Shown here: positions 1 through 6,190 of the stretch, piece by piece
Position numbering within the stretch: the stretch's first letter is position 1
Layout: each line of letters begins with the position of its first letter
NCBI GenBank assembly: GCA_022013615.1
Contig: JAKLQB010000538.1
Coordinates: 1 to 6,964 of the forward strand
DNA length: 6,964 nucleotides
Reading direction: 5' to 3'
Source: Desulfobacterales bacterium
GTDB lineage: Bacteria; Desulfobacterota; DSM-4660; Desulfatiglandales; Desulfatiglandaceae
Notes under the pieces: generated by a model
Database searches by the model: none
The model's input: the letters and a program-made list of their open reading frames with translations, nothing else
What the model was told of the DNA's origin: nothing
Made by a program: the position numbers and the translations under genes

Positions 1-456
1 ATCCCCATCGTGATGGTGACGGCAAAGGGCGAGGAGGCGGATATTGTGACAGGGCTGGAACTTGGCGCTGACGATTACATCACAAAGCCTTTTAGTCCCA
101 GAGTTTTGGTGGCGAGGGTGAGGGCGGTTCTGCGCAGGAAGGTAAAAAAATACCAGGAGGAAACACCCGTTCTTCGAATTCAAGATATTGTAATCCATCC
201 GGGACGTCATGAGGTTCTTGTTAGTGGTAAGCCTGTTCAATTAACTTTGACAGAATTTGGAATTCTCGAGTATCTGGCAAGGAGACCCGGGTGGGTATTT
301 ACACGGAATCAGATAGTGGATGCAGTTAAGGGTGATGACTATTATGTTACCGATCGTTCCGTGGACGTCCAGATCGTTGGACTGCGGAAAAAATTGGGTA
401 CTGCCGGTACATACATTGAAACGGTCCGGGGTGTTGGGTACAGATTTAAGGAATAA
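1..456 (+). CDS. phoB: Phosphate regulon response regulator PhoB, OmpR family (5'-truncated by window edge)
   Basis: DNA-binding response regulator, partner of the PhoR kinase encoded next. The frame is open from base 1, giving 151 residues; about 75-80 N-terminal residues, including the phospho-acceptor aspartate, lie outside the window. Visible receiver-domain signatures are the conserved threonine in MVTAKG (visible residue 7), the LGADDYITKPF segment with the conserved lysine (residue 29), and the last receiver helix. A short linker leads to a C-terminal winged helix (about residues 55-151) with the transactivation-loop region LTLTEFGILEYLA, recognition helix DRSVDVQIVGLRKKLG and the final wing IETVRGVGYRF. 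The OmpR/PhoB class is certain. The PhoB name rests on the adjoining phoR and pst operon. Its likely targets are the 11-bp repeats at 2290-2435. A GTG/ATG near base 10 is internal to the receiver domain and not a real start. Confidence 0.93.
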   Translation: MPIVMVTAKGEEADIVTGLELGADDYITKPFSPRVLVARVRAVLRRKVKKYQEETPVLRIQDIVIHPGRHEVLVSGKPVQLTLTEFGILEYLARRPGWVFTRNQIVDAVKGDDYYVTDRSVDVQIVGLRKKLGTAGTYIETVRGVGYRFKE

Positions 457-458
457 TC

Positions 459-2234
459 ATGGCAAAAAAAAGACGGTTGCTCTGGCAACTCTTTCCCTCC
501 TATTTAGCGATCACGGTCGTATCTCTTGTGGCAGTAACGTGGTATGCATCCAGTTCTCTGCGGCATTTATACCTTGAACAGGCGGCAGCCGATCTTAAAG
601 CACGCGCCTACTTTTTTGAGCGTCAAATCTTTGAACACCTGGATCCGCTGGATGAGAAGGCCGTTGATTTTTTATGCAAAAAAGTCGGAAAAAGCACTTC
701 AACAAGAATCACCGTCATACTCCCATCTGGAAGGGTTATTGGCGATACTGAAGAAGATCCATCGAGAATGGATAATCATGTGGATCGGCCAGAAATCATC
801 GAAGCCTTAACCAGAGACTCAGGCACATCCACAAGGTACAGTCGAACCCTTGATAGGCATATGATGTACGTGGGGATTCCCCTTAAGAGAAATGGTATGG
901 TCGCTGCGGTCATCCGTACATCCATACCGATAAACGCCATAGATGATACCATCAAAAAAATACAGGTTAAGATTACCATCGGAGGTCTTGTTATTGCGGT
1001 ATTTGCCGCAATGCTCAGTTTGCTGGTCTCCCGCAGACTGACCCGCCCCATTGAACAAATTAGGAGATGGGCCGAGTCCATTGCGCGTGGAGAGTTTCAA
1101 GTCAGGCCACCTGTTGTCGGATCAGAGGAGATTAGGGCCCTTTCAGAGGCAATGAATCGGATGGCGCTTGAGCTTCGTGACCGCATAGATACTGTCATGC
1201 GGCAGCGAAACAAAATGGAAGCGGTGCTTTCCAGTATGGTTGAGGGGGTTGTAGCAGCGGATACGGAAGAGCGTATTATTAACATAAACCCAGCGGCTGC
1301 CGAGATGTTCGGGTGCGATCCCTCTAAGGCACAAGGCCGGAGTCTCCAGGAGGTGGTTAGAAATACGCACTTTCATCGTTTCTTTAAAGCTGCATTATCC
1401 AGTCAGGGGCCAATTGAAAAGGATATCGTTCTTTCCTCTGACGGTGATCGATTTCTTAATGCACATGGTACATCGCTCCGTGATTCAGACGGAAAGAAGA
1501 TCGGCGCACTAATTGTGCTAAACGATATCACACGCATTCGGAGGCTTGAAAATATTAGGCGCGAGTTTGTTGCCAATGTCTCCCATGAGATAAAAACCCC
1601 TATAACGGCTATTAAGGGATTTGTAGAAACGCTCCAAGACGGCTCTGTTAAGAACACCGAAGATACGGAGCGCTTTTTAGGGATTATCGAGAAACACGTG
1701 GGTCGCCTGGGGGCTATTATTGAAGACCTTCTTGCACTTTCCAGGATCGAGGAGGAGGATGGAAGAGAAAAAATCGTGCTTTCTGAGGGCAAGATCAGGG
1801 AGGTCCTCGAAAACGCCATCCGGGCTTGTGATCATAAAGCCAAGGCCAAGAAAATAGGAATTGAGTTGTCCTGCGCGGAAGATACGGTCACAAAACTCAA
1901 TGCCCCACTTTTTGAACAGGCGATCGTGAATCTTCTGGATAACGCCATCACGTATAGTGATGTCGAGGGTAGGGTCGAAGTCAAGGCCACCCAAGAGGAC
2001 AATGAAATCATTGTCAGCGTACGTGACCAGGGACAGGGCATTGACAAGAAGCATTTGCCACGGCTCTTTGAGCGGTTTTACCGTGTGGACAGGTCAAGAA
2101 GCGGGCAACTGGGCGGCACTGGCCTGGGCCTTGCCATTGTCAAACACATTGCCCAGGCTCATGGCGGTCATGTTTCGGTTGAAAGTACCCCTGGAAAGGA
2201 GAGCACTTTTTCGATCCACCTTCCCAAGGCATAA
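459..2234 (+). CDS. phoR: Phosphate regulon sensor histidine kinase PhoR
   Basis: Membrane histidine kinase of 591 residues that would phosphorylate PhoB. The order is TM1 (about 10-30), a periplasmic sensor region of about 140 residues (31-170), TM2 (about 172-190), HAMP (191-243, beginning SRRLTRPIEQI), PAS (about 250-360), HisKA with the phospho-acceptor in FVANVSHEIKTP (His376), and an HATPase domain. The HATPase shows the N box NLLDNA (491-496), G1 box DQGQG (523-527), F box FERFYR (537-542) and G2 box GGTGLGL (552-558), so all catalytic motifs are intact. It is longer than E. coli PhoR (431 aa), which lacks the large extracytoplasmic domain, and resembles the B. subtilis PhoR/WalK layout. 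The start is 2 bases after the phoB stop, with AAGGAA (448-453) inside the end of phoB as ribosome binding site. PhoU and PstB are expected to signal to the cytoplasmic PAS region; that is known from E. coli and inferred here. Confidence 0.95.
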   Translation: MAKKRRLLWQLFPSYLAITVVSLVAVTWYASSSLRHLYLEQAAADLKARAYFFERQIFEHLDPLDEKAVDFLCKKVGKSTSTRITVILPSGRVIGDTEEDPSRMDNHVDRPEIIEALTRDSGTSTRYSRTLDRHMMYVGIPLKRNGMVAAVIRTSIPINAIDDTIKKIQVKITIGGLVIAVFAAMLSLLVSRRLTRPIEQIRRWAESIARGEFQVRPPVVGSEEIRALSEAMNRMALELRDRIDTVMRQRNKMEAVLSSMVEGVVAADTEERIININPAAAEMFGCDPSKAQGRSLQEVVRNTHFHRFFKAALSSQGPIEKDIVLSSDGDRFLNAHGTSLRDSDGKKIGALIVLNDITRIRRLENIRREFVANVSHEIKTPITAIKGFVETLQDGSVKNTEDTERFLGIIEKHVGRLGAIIEDLLALSRIEEEDGREKIVLSEGKIREVLENAIRACDHKAKAKKIGIELSCAEDTVTKLNAPLFEQAIVNLLDNAITYSDVEGRVEVKATQEDNEIIVSVRDQGQGIDKKHLPRLFERFYRVDRSRSGQLGGTGLGLAIVKHIAQAHGGHVSVESTPGKESTFSIHLPKA

Positions 2235-2289
2235 TATACGTTTATCTTGCAGTTTCACGTCCAAATCAACCACACTCTTCCCCTACAAT

Positions 2290-2328
2290 TTTATTCAATT
2301 CTAATCCTTCCCTAATCGGATCCTAATA
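2290..2328 (+). promoter_or_regulatory. Upstream Pho-box-like cluster (11-bp repeats, cluster A)
   Basis: CTAAT occurs at 2301, 2312 and 2323, an exact 11-bp period, so all copies face the same side of the helix. A degenerate unit (TTTATT) at 2290 would make four in phase. A further CTAAT at 2337 is out of phase (14 bp). PhoB/PhoP-family regulators bind direct half-sites at 11-bp period, so this is most likely a PhoB operator. The assignment is inferred from spacing and position upstream of pstS. Confidence 0.65.
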
Positions 2329-2337
2329 AACAGCTCC

Positions 2338-2346
2338 TAATATAAT
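2338..2346 (+). promoter_or_regulatory. -10-like element of upstream pstS promoter (P1)
   Basis: A perfect TATAAT at 2341-2346 overlaps TAATAT at 2338-2343. The gap after the last in-phase half-site is 9 bp to TAATAT or 12 bp to TATAAT. No -35 hexamer is visible (GGATCC lies at the expected place), as expected for a PhoB-activated promoter where the operator stands in for the -35. Transcripts from here would carry a leader of roughly 130 bases before pstS. Confidence 0.45.
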
Positions 2347-2380
2347 TCAAAGTGACTTGCAGAATTGCTATTTCAAGGCA

Positions 2381-2411
2381 AAGGAGGTGAAATGTTTTAA
2401 TGAAACACTAA
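2381..2411 (+). other. Strong Shine-Dalgarno followed by tiny start-stop frames in the pstS leader
   Basis: AAGGAGGTG (2381-2389) is near-perfect anti-SD complementarity, stronger than that of any full gene here. The ATG at 2392 opens only ATG TTT TAA (2392-2400). Its stop overlaps a second ATG (TAATG) that opens ATG AAA CAC TAA (2400-2411). No longer frame uses this site. It could be a leader minigene, a ribosome-loading site that stabilises the P1 transcript, or the relic start of a lost gene. The sequence is clear but the role is unknown. Confidence 0.4.
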
Positions 2412-2435
2412 TAAAACCCTAACACAAGACTAACA
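2397..2435 (+). promoter_or_regulatory. Proximal Pho box of pstS (11-bp repeats, cluster B)
   Basis: Four units start at 2397 (TTAATG), 2408 (CTAATA), 2419 (CTAACA) and 2430 (CTAACA), each 11 bp apart with 5-base spacers. This matches the B. subtilis PhoP-box layout of hexamers close to TTAACA with about 5-bp spacers, and the period of the E. coli Pho box. It lies just upstream of a -10-like element and pstS, so it is probably the main PhoB operator for pstSCAB-phoU. Confidence 0.72.
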
Positions 2436-2444
2436 AACATTGTT

Positions 2445-2450
2445 TACATT
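2445..2450 (+). promoter_or_regulatory. -10-like element of proximal pstS promoter (P2)
   Basis: TACATT (4 of 6 to consensus) lies 9 bp downstream of the last CTAACA unit, the same gap as TAATAT has in the upstream cluster. Initiation would fall near 2457, leaving a leader of about 25 bases that includes the pstS ribosome binding site. No -35 hexamer is evident, consistent with dependence on PhoB. Confidence 0.5.
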
Positions 2451-2481
2451 CAAACTTTAAAAATTAAGAGGAGAAAAAATT

Positions 2482-3300
2482 ATGAAATTTAAAAGCATTG
2501 CAATAATCATTTTGGTCCTGGCCCTGTGTTTTACTGCTAGTGCAGTATGGGCGGGAAATATTGTGATAAAAGGTTCCACTACGGTGCTTCCTATTGCACA
2601 GAAGGTGGCTGAAGCGTACATGAAGCAAAACCCGGATGTGAAGATCAGCATTTCAGGTGGTGGTTCCGGAAACGGCATCAAGGCTCTCATTGATGGATCT
2701 ACTGATATTGCAGACAGCTCCCGCTTCATCAAACCCAAAGAAGTAAAGCTGGCTGTGGAAAAAGGAAGATATCCCGTGCCTTTTGCGGTGGCCTATGATT
2801 GCATCGTGCCGGTTGTGCACCCCAGCAACAGCGTCAAGAACATCACAATGGCACAACTCAAAGATATCTATATGGGGAAGATCAAAAACTGGAAGGAGAT
2901 TGGCGGACCCGATAGGCCTGTGGTTGTCATCTCTCGTGACACCTCTTCCGGAACTTATGAGGTATGGCATGAGAAAGTCATGAAAAAGGAAAGGGTCTTT
3001 CCAGGAGCCCTTCTCCAGGCATCTAACGGGGCTATTGTGCAGGCAGTATCCAAGAACAAAAACGCCGTTGGTTACATCGGTCTTGGCTATATGACCGATT
3101 CCGTAAAGGCCCTAAGTGTCAATAATATCAAGGGGTCAGCGGAAACCACACTGAATGGGACATATCCCGTCAGCAGGCCCCTCTATATGTTCACTCCTGG
3201 CTGGCCAAAGGGTGATGTACTCAAGTTCATCAACTTTGTCATGAACCCGGAGAAAGGACAGAAATACGTGTCCGACGTAGGATATGTGCCGCTCTACTAA
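2482..3300 (+). CDS. pstS: Periplasmic phosphate-binding protein PstS
   Basis: Substrate-binding component of the PstSCAB high-affinity phosphate importer, 272 residues. The N-terminus is a Sec signal peptide with a lysine-containing start, hydrophobic core and AVWA-G cleavage site, so mature protein should begin near Gly25. Cys16 is not in a proper lipobox, so a soluble periplasmic form is expected. Phosphate-pocket signatures are KGSTTVLPI (30-38), ISGGGSGNG (57-65), DIADSSR (75-81) and SRDTSSGTYE (151-160), corresponding to the Thr/Ser, Asp and Arg-Ser-Gly-Thr ligands of the PstS family. It is shorter than E. coli PstS (346 aa) and belongs to the compact PBP_like_2 type common outside enterobacteria. 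AGGAG at 2469-2473 is 8 bases from the ATG, a good ribosome binding site. It is the first gene after two Pho-box-like clusters and before a strong hairpin, which suits a highly expressed binding protein. Confidence 0.96.
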   Translation: MKFKSIAIIILVLALCFTASAVWAGNIVIKGSTTVLPIAQKVAEAYMKQNPDVKISISGGGSGNGIKALIDGSTDIADSSRFIKPKEVKLAVEKGRYPVPFAVAYDCIVPVVHPSNSVKNITMAQLKDIYMGKIKNWKEIGGPDRPVVVISRDTSSGTYEVWHEKVMKKERVFPGALLQASNGAIVQAVSKNKNAVGYIGLGYMTDSVKALSVNNIKGSAETTLNGTYPVSRPLYMFTPGWPKGDVLKFINFVMNPEKGQKYVSDVGYVPLY

Positions 3301-3318
3301 ACATACACAGCAATAATG

Positions 3319-3359
3319 AGCAGGGGGCGCGTTCCCTTTGTTGGGGCGCGCCTCTTGCT
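3319..3359 (+). other. Strong intercistronic hairpin between pstS and pstC
   Basis: Bases 3319-3331 pair with 3347-3359 over 13 bp with no mismatch, counting two G-U wobbles, and include the GC-rich core GGCGCG/CGCGCC. Inside the loop CCC (3334-3336) can pair with GGG (3343-3345). No T-tract follows on either strand, so this is not a standard intrinsic terminator. It probably protects the 3' end of a processed pstS message or partly attenuates read-through, raising PstS over PstCAB. The fold is seen; the role is inferred. Confidence 0.7.
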
Positions 3360-3391
3360 ATAGCCGTTAAGAAAAAGAATGTGGAGTCCTC

Positions 3392-4303
3392 ATGGAAAAA
3401 AGTGCCCAGGGTGGTAAAAGAAGACGGAGAGCAGAAAAGCTCATCCGGTTCACCTTCTTTGGTGTGGCATTGGCATCCATAATGACCCTGGCCCTGATTG
3501 TTGTCTTCCTTTTCATGGAGGGTCTTCCCATTTTCAGCAAGGTTTCTGTGAAGGATTTTATTTTTGGAAGTCTTTGGTACCCCACAGATGATCCACCGGA
3601 GTTTGGCATTTTTGCGCTGATAATGGGGTCTGTGGCAGTTACTATTGTGTCATCTGCCATGTCTATTCCCCTTGGAGTACTTACGGCCCTGTATCTTGCG
3701 GAGGCCGCTTCCTTCAGGGTCCGCCAATGGGTCAAGCCTGTTGTTGAACTGCTTGCAGCACTTCCATCTGTGGTGATTGGCTTCTTTGGAATGGTTGTTG
3801 TGGCACCATTTCTCCAAGGCATTCTTGATATCCCTACTGGACTGAATCTGTTTAACGCGTCATTGATGCTCGCTTTTATGTCTATTCCAACCATTTGCAG
3901 CATCTCTGAGGACGCAATTTTTGGCGTACCCATAGAACTCAAGGAGGCATCTCTTGCACTCGGAGCCACTCACTGGGAGACTATTGCCCGGGTTATCATT
4001 CCCGCGTCCATTTCAGGTATAACCACTGCCGTAATCCTGGGTATGTCCAGGGCCATCGGAGAGACCATGGTGGTGCTCATGGTTGCAGGGGGGGCAGCTA
4101 TGGTCCCTTCGTTTTTATTTGATCCGGTAAGGCCCATGCCGGCCAGCATTGCTGCGGAAATGGCAGAGGCACCTTTCCGGGGGGATCATTACTATGCCCT
4201 GTTTGCCACAGGTGTTGTATTGTTCCTTTTCACGCTGGCGTTTAACATGGTGGCAGAATATATCTCAAATAAATACAGACAGGTTGGGGCTGCGACACTG
4301 TGA
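3392..4303 (+). CDS. pstC: Phosphate ABC transporter permease PstC
   Basis: Inner-membrane channel subunit of PstSCAB, pairing with PstA, 303 residues (E. coli PstC is 319). A basic N-terminus (KRRRR, 9-13) precedes TM1 (about 20-43). A periplasmic loop containing LWYPTDDPPEFGI (61-73) follows, then TM2 (73-101), TM3 (115-140, with LPSVVIGFFGM), TM4 (155-172), TM5 (207-235) and TM6 (267-290). The cytoplasmic coupling loop EASLALGATHWETIARVIIP (185-204) is the EAA motif that docks on PstB. The MSRAIGETM motif (218-226) is typical of the family. The start is supported by GGAG (3383-3386) 5 bases upstream and by the basic N-terminus. It lies 91 bases after pstS, with the hairpin between them. 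Confidence 0.95.
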   Translation: MEKSAQGGKRRRRAEKLIRFTFFGVALASIMTLALIVVFLFMEGLPIFSKVSVKDFIFGSLWYPTDDPPEFGIFALIMGSVAVTIVSSAMSIPLGVLTALYLAEAASFRVRQWVKPVVELLAALPSVVIGFFGMVVVAPFLQGILDIPTGLNLFNASLMLAFMSIPTICSISEDAIFGVPIELKEASLALGATHWETIARVIIPASISGITTAVILGMSRAIGETMVVLMVAGGAAMVPSFLFDPVRPMPASIAAEMAEAPFRGDHYYALFATGVVLFLFTLAFNMVAEYISNKYRQVGAATL

Positions 4304-4314
4304 GAGATGATGGG

Positions 4315-4345
4315 GTTTTAAATTTTAGATTTTGGAATTTGGATT
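4315..4345 (+). repeat. Imperfect heptanucleotide repeat abutting the pstA start
   Basis: Four 7-base units run in tandem: GTTTTAA, ATTTTAG, ATTTTGG and AATTTGG (4315-4342), with a partial ATT reaching the pstA ATG. The block fills most of the 42-base pstC-pstA gap and supplies the only purine-rich candidate ribosome binding sites (the GG of the last two units). A copy-number change would move that site relative to the start. The repeat is imperfect, so chance low-complexity sequence is possible. Confidence 0.5.
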
Positions 4346-5311
4346 ATGACAATGAACGAATCAAAAGCCGCAGATATTACATATGACGCCACAGCGGTGC
4401 CTGATTCTGAGGGCGTTCAGAAGGAAAAGGGTTTCCATCCGCGTGCATGGAGCAAACTCAAGGGGCGGCGTAAGTTTATTCAGGGCTCTATGTTCGGGCT
4501 TTTTAAAATTGCCGCTGCTATCAATGGAGGGGCATTGCTAATCATTGTCTATTTTCTGGTGGCAAGGGGCTGGCGGGCTATAAACTGGACTTTTCTTACG
4601 CAACCACCTTTGGAGTCCATGACAAAAGGGGGGATTTTACCCTGTATTGTTGGGACCATCTGCCTCAGCCTGGGAGCCATATTAGTGGCGCTTCCTGTAG
4701 GAGTTGCTTCTGCCATCTATCTCAATGAATATGCTCGACCCGGACGGGCTGTGCGCATGATTCGTCTCGGGATCAGTAACCTGGCCGGAGTTCCTTCCGT
4801 AGTATTTGGTCTCTTTGGCCTGGCCTTTTTTGTGGTGTATCTTAAAATGGGAGTGAGTATCCTTGCAGGGTCATTGACCTTAGGGGCAATGACCCTGCCG
4901 GTAATTATCGGAGCCTCTGAGGAAGCCCTTCGGGCCGTCCCTGACACCTATCGGGAAGCCTCTCTTGGCCTGGGAGCTACCAAGTGGCAGACCATCTACA
5001 GGGTAGTATTGCCTGCTGCCCTGCCCGGTATTCTCACCGGCGCAATTTTGGGGATCAGCCGTGCGGCCGGAGAAACCGCGCCCATCATGTTTACGGCGGC
5101 CGTGTTTTACACACCCTCCCTGCCGTCATCTATTTTTGATGAAATCATGGCACTCCCGTATCATATTTATGTCCTGGCCACAGCAGGCACAGAGATCGAA
5201 GCCACACGCCATCTCCAGTATGGAACTGCCCTCGTTCTGATTGGTCTCGTTTTAGGGATGAACCTTGTGGCAATTATTTACCGCGCTCGACTTCAAAGGC
5301 AGAGACAATAA
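4346..5311 (+). CDS. pstA: Phosphate ABC transporter permease PstA
   Basis: Second membrane subunit of the phosphate importer, 321 residues. A hydrophilic N-terminal tail of about 48 residues, ending in the basic KLKGRRKF segment, precedes TM1 (about 51-73). Further membrane segments lie near 97-125, 145-166, 170-190, 222-250 and 291-312. The EAA coupling loop is REASLGLGATKWQTIYRVVLP (203-223), followed by the SRAAGETAPIMFTA signature (238-251) that marks PstA. The protein is longer than E. coli PstA (296 aa), mostly through the N-terminal tail. The start is uncertain: ATG 4346 gives the longest frame, but ATG 4352 (MNESK) sits a better 9 bases from the weak GG at 4341-4342. Neither has a good Shine-Dalgarno, so translation may be modest or coupled to pstC, which ends 42 bases upstream. 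Confidence 0.94.
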   Translation: MTMNESKAADITYDATAVPDSEGVQKEKGFHPRAWSKLKGRRKFIQGSMFGLFKIAAAINGGALLIIVYFLVARGWRAINWTFLTQPPLESMTKGGILPCIVGTICLSLGAILVALPVGVASAIYLNEYARPGRAVRMIRLGISNLAGVPSVVFGLFGLAFFVVYLKMGVSILAGSLTLGAMTLPVIIGASEEALRAVPDTYREASLGLGATKWQTIYRVVLPAALPGILTGAILGISRAAGETAPIMFTAAVFYTPSLPSSIFDEIMALPYHIYVLATAGTEIEATRHLQYGTALVLIGLVLGMNLVAIIYRARLQRQRQ

Positions 5312-5413
5312 ACTCGTTGAGTTGTTGACTGGTTTTCTCTCACAACTAACCGCTTACGATTCCCAAACTGATTTTGATTCAAATAATGTGGCAATTTTAC
5401 GAGACTTTCGACT

Positions 5414-6175
5414 ATGGATAACGCGTTAAAAATGGCAACAAAAAAACTGAATTTCTATTATAGGGATTTCCAGGCATTGCATGAGATCTCGCTGGATTTT
5501 TATACAAATCAAGTGACGGCCCTAATTGGCCCGTCCGGCTGTGGTAAAAGCACCCTGTTGCGCTGCCTGAACCGGATGAACGATCTGATTCCATACAGTC
5601 GTGCGAAAGGTGAAGTTTTTTTGGATAATCAAGATATCTACAATCCTGATGTGGATGTGGTCACACTTCGCCGCCGCGTCGGCATGGTGTTTCAAAAACC
5701 CAATCCTTTCCCCAAAACTATCTTTGAAAACGCGGCATATGGCCTAAAGGTAAATGGTCTTAAGGATAAGGCCCAGATAACTGACCGCGTGGAACGGAGT
5801 CTCCAGGCTGCAGCCTTATGGGACGAAGTAAAAGACAGGATACATGAATCAGCCCTGGGTCTTTCAGGTGGACAACAACAACGCCTCTGCATTGCCAGGG
5901 CGTTAGCAATAGAACCTGAGGTGGTTCTTATGGATGAACCGGCATCCGCCCTGGACCCCATTGCTACCCAGAAGATCGAGGAATTGATCCATGAATTGAA
6001 AAAGACATACACCATCATCATAGTAACGCATAATATGCAGCAGGCAGCGCGCGTTTCTGATATTACAGCGTTTTTTTACTTGGGCAAGCTTATTGAGGTA
6101 GACCAAACCAAAACCCTTTTTACTCGGCCCGCACTTAAACAAACTTCTGATTATATCACAGGTCGTTTTGGATAA
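5414..6175 (+). CDS. pstB: Phosphate ABC transporter ATP-binding protein PstB
   Basis: Cytoplasmic ATPase that drives phosphate import and takes part with PhoU in signalling to PhoR; 253 residues, the normal length. All ATPase motifs are intact: Walker [10 protein letters not shown] (39-47), Q-loop [10 protein letters not shown] (91-100, Gln94), signature LSGGQQQR (150-157), Walker B VVLMDEP (170-176), D-loop SALD (178-181) and H-loop His206 in VTHNMQQA. The CLNRMNDL segment after Walker A and the ending SDYITGRFG are PstB hallmarks. The start is uncertain. ATG 5414 gives the longest frame, and an in-frame ATG at 5432 ([10 protein letters not shown]) would remove six residues. Neither has a convincing Shine-Dalgarno. 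It lies 102 bases after pstA, the longest gap among the downstream genes. Confidence 0.96.
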   Translation: MDNALKMATKKLNFYYRDFQALHEISLDFYTNQVTALIGPSGCGKSTLLRCLNRMNDLIPYSRAKGEVFLDNQDIYNPDVDVVTLRRRVGMVFQKPNPFPKTIFENAAYGLKVNGLKDKAQITDRVERSLQAAALWDEVKDRIHESALGLSGGQQQRLCIARALAIEPEVVLMDEPASALDPIATQKIEELIHELKKTYTIIIVTHNMQQAARVSDITAFFYLGKLIEVDQTKTLFTRPALKQTSDYITGRFG

Positions 6176-6176
6176 T

Positions 6177-6185
6177 AAGAGGGGA
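6177..6185 (+). promoter_or_regulatory. Ribosome binding site of phoU
   Basis: The purine run AAGAGGGGA lies in the 15-base pstB-phoU gap, with its last G 6 bases before the ATG at 6191. It is clearly stronger than the sites of pstA and pstB, so phoU can be translated independently despite the tight spacing. Confidence 0.6.
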
Positions 6186-6190
6186 ATTCC

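Noticed and set aside
2235..2300. Terminator for phoBR
   Set aside because: No inverted repeat with a following T-tract was found between the phoR stop and the first CTAAT repeat, so read-through from phoBR into pstS remains possible.
2482..2550. Lipoprotein signal in PstS at Cys16
   Set aside because: The residue before the cysteine is Leu (LALC), not Gly/Ala/Ser, and a good signal peptidase I site (AVWA-G) follows, so a soluble periplasmic protein is more likely.
3319..3359. Rho-independent terminator after pstS
   Set aside because: The stem is strong, but the bases after it (ATAGCCGTTAAG) contain no T-tract, and the opposite strand has none either. Kept as an intercistronic hairpin instead.
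3367..3969. 200-residue open frame on the minus strand opposite pstC
   Set aside because: It is a shadow of pstC: serine/arginine-rich, with no recognisable domain, and it overlaps a clearly conserved gene. The other minus-strand frames opposite phoR, pstS, pstA and pstB are rejected for the same reason.
5312..5413. Internal promoter or Pho box in the pstA-pstB gap
   Set aside because: A TTGACT at 5325 has no -10 at a usable distance (TACGAT is 24 bp away). A single CTAAC at 5346 has no 11-bp-phased partner. AGTTGT/ACAACT could pair over only 6 bp with a 16-base loop. Nothing here is convincing.
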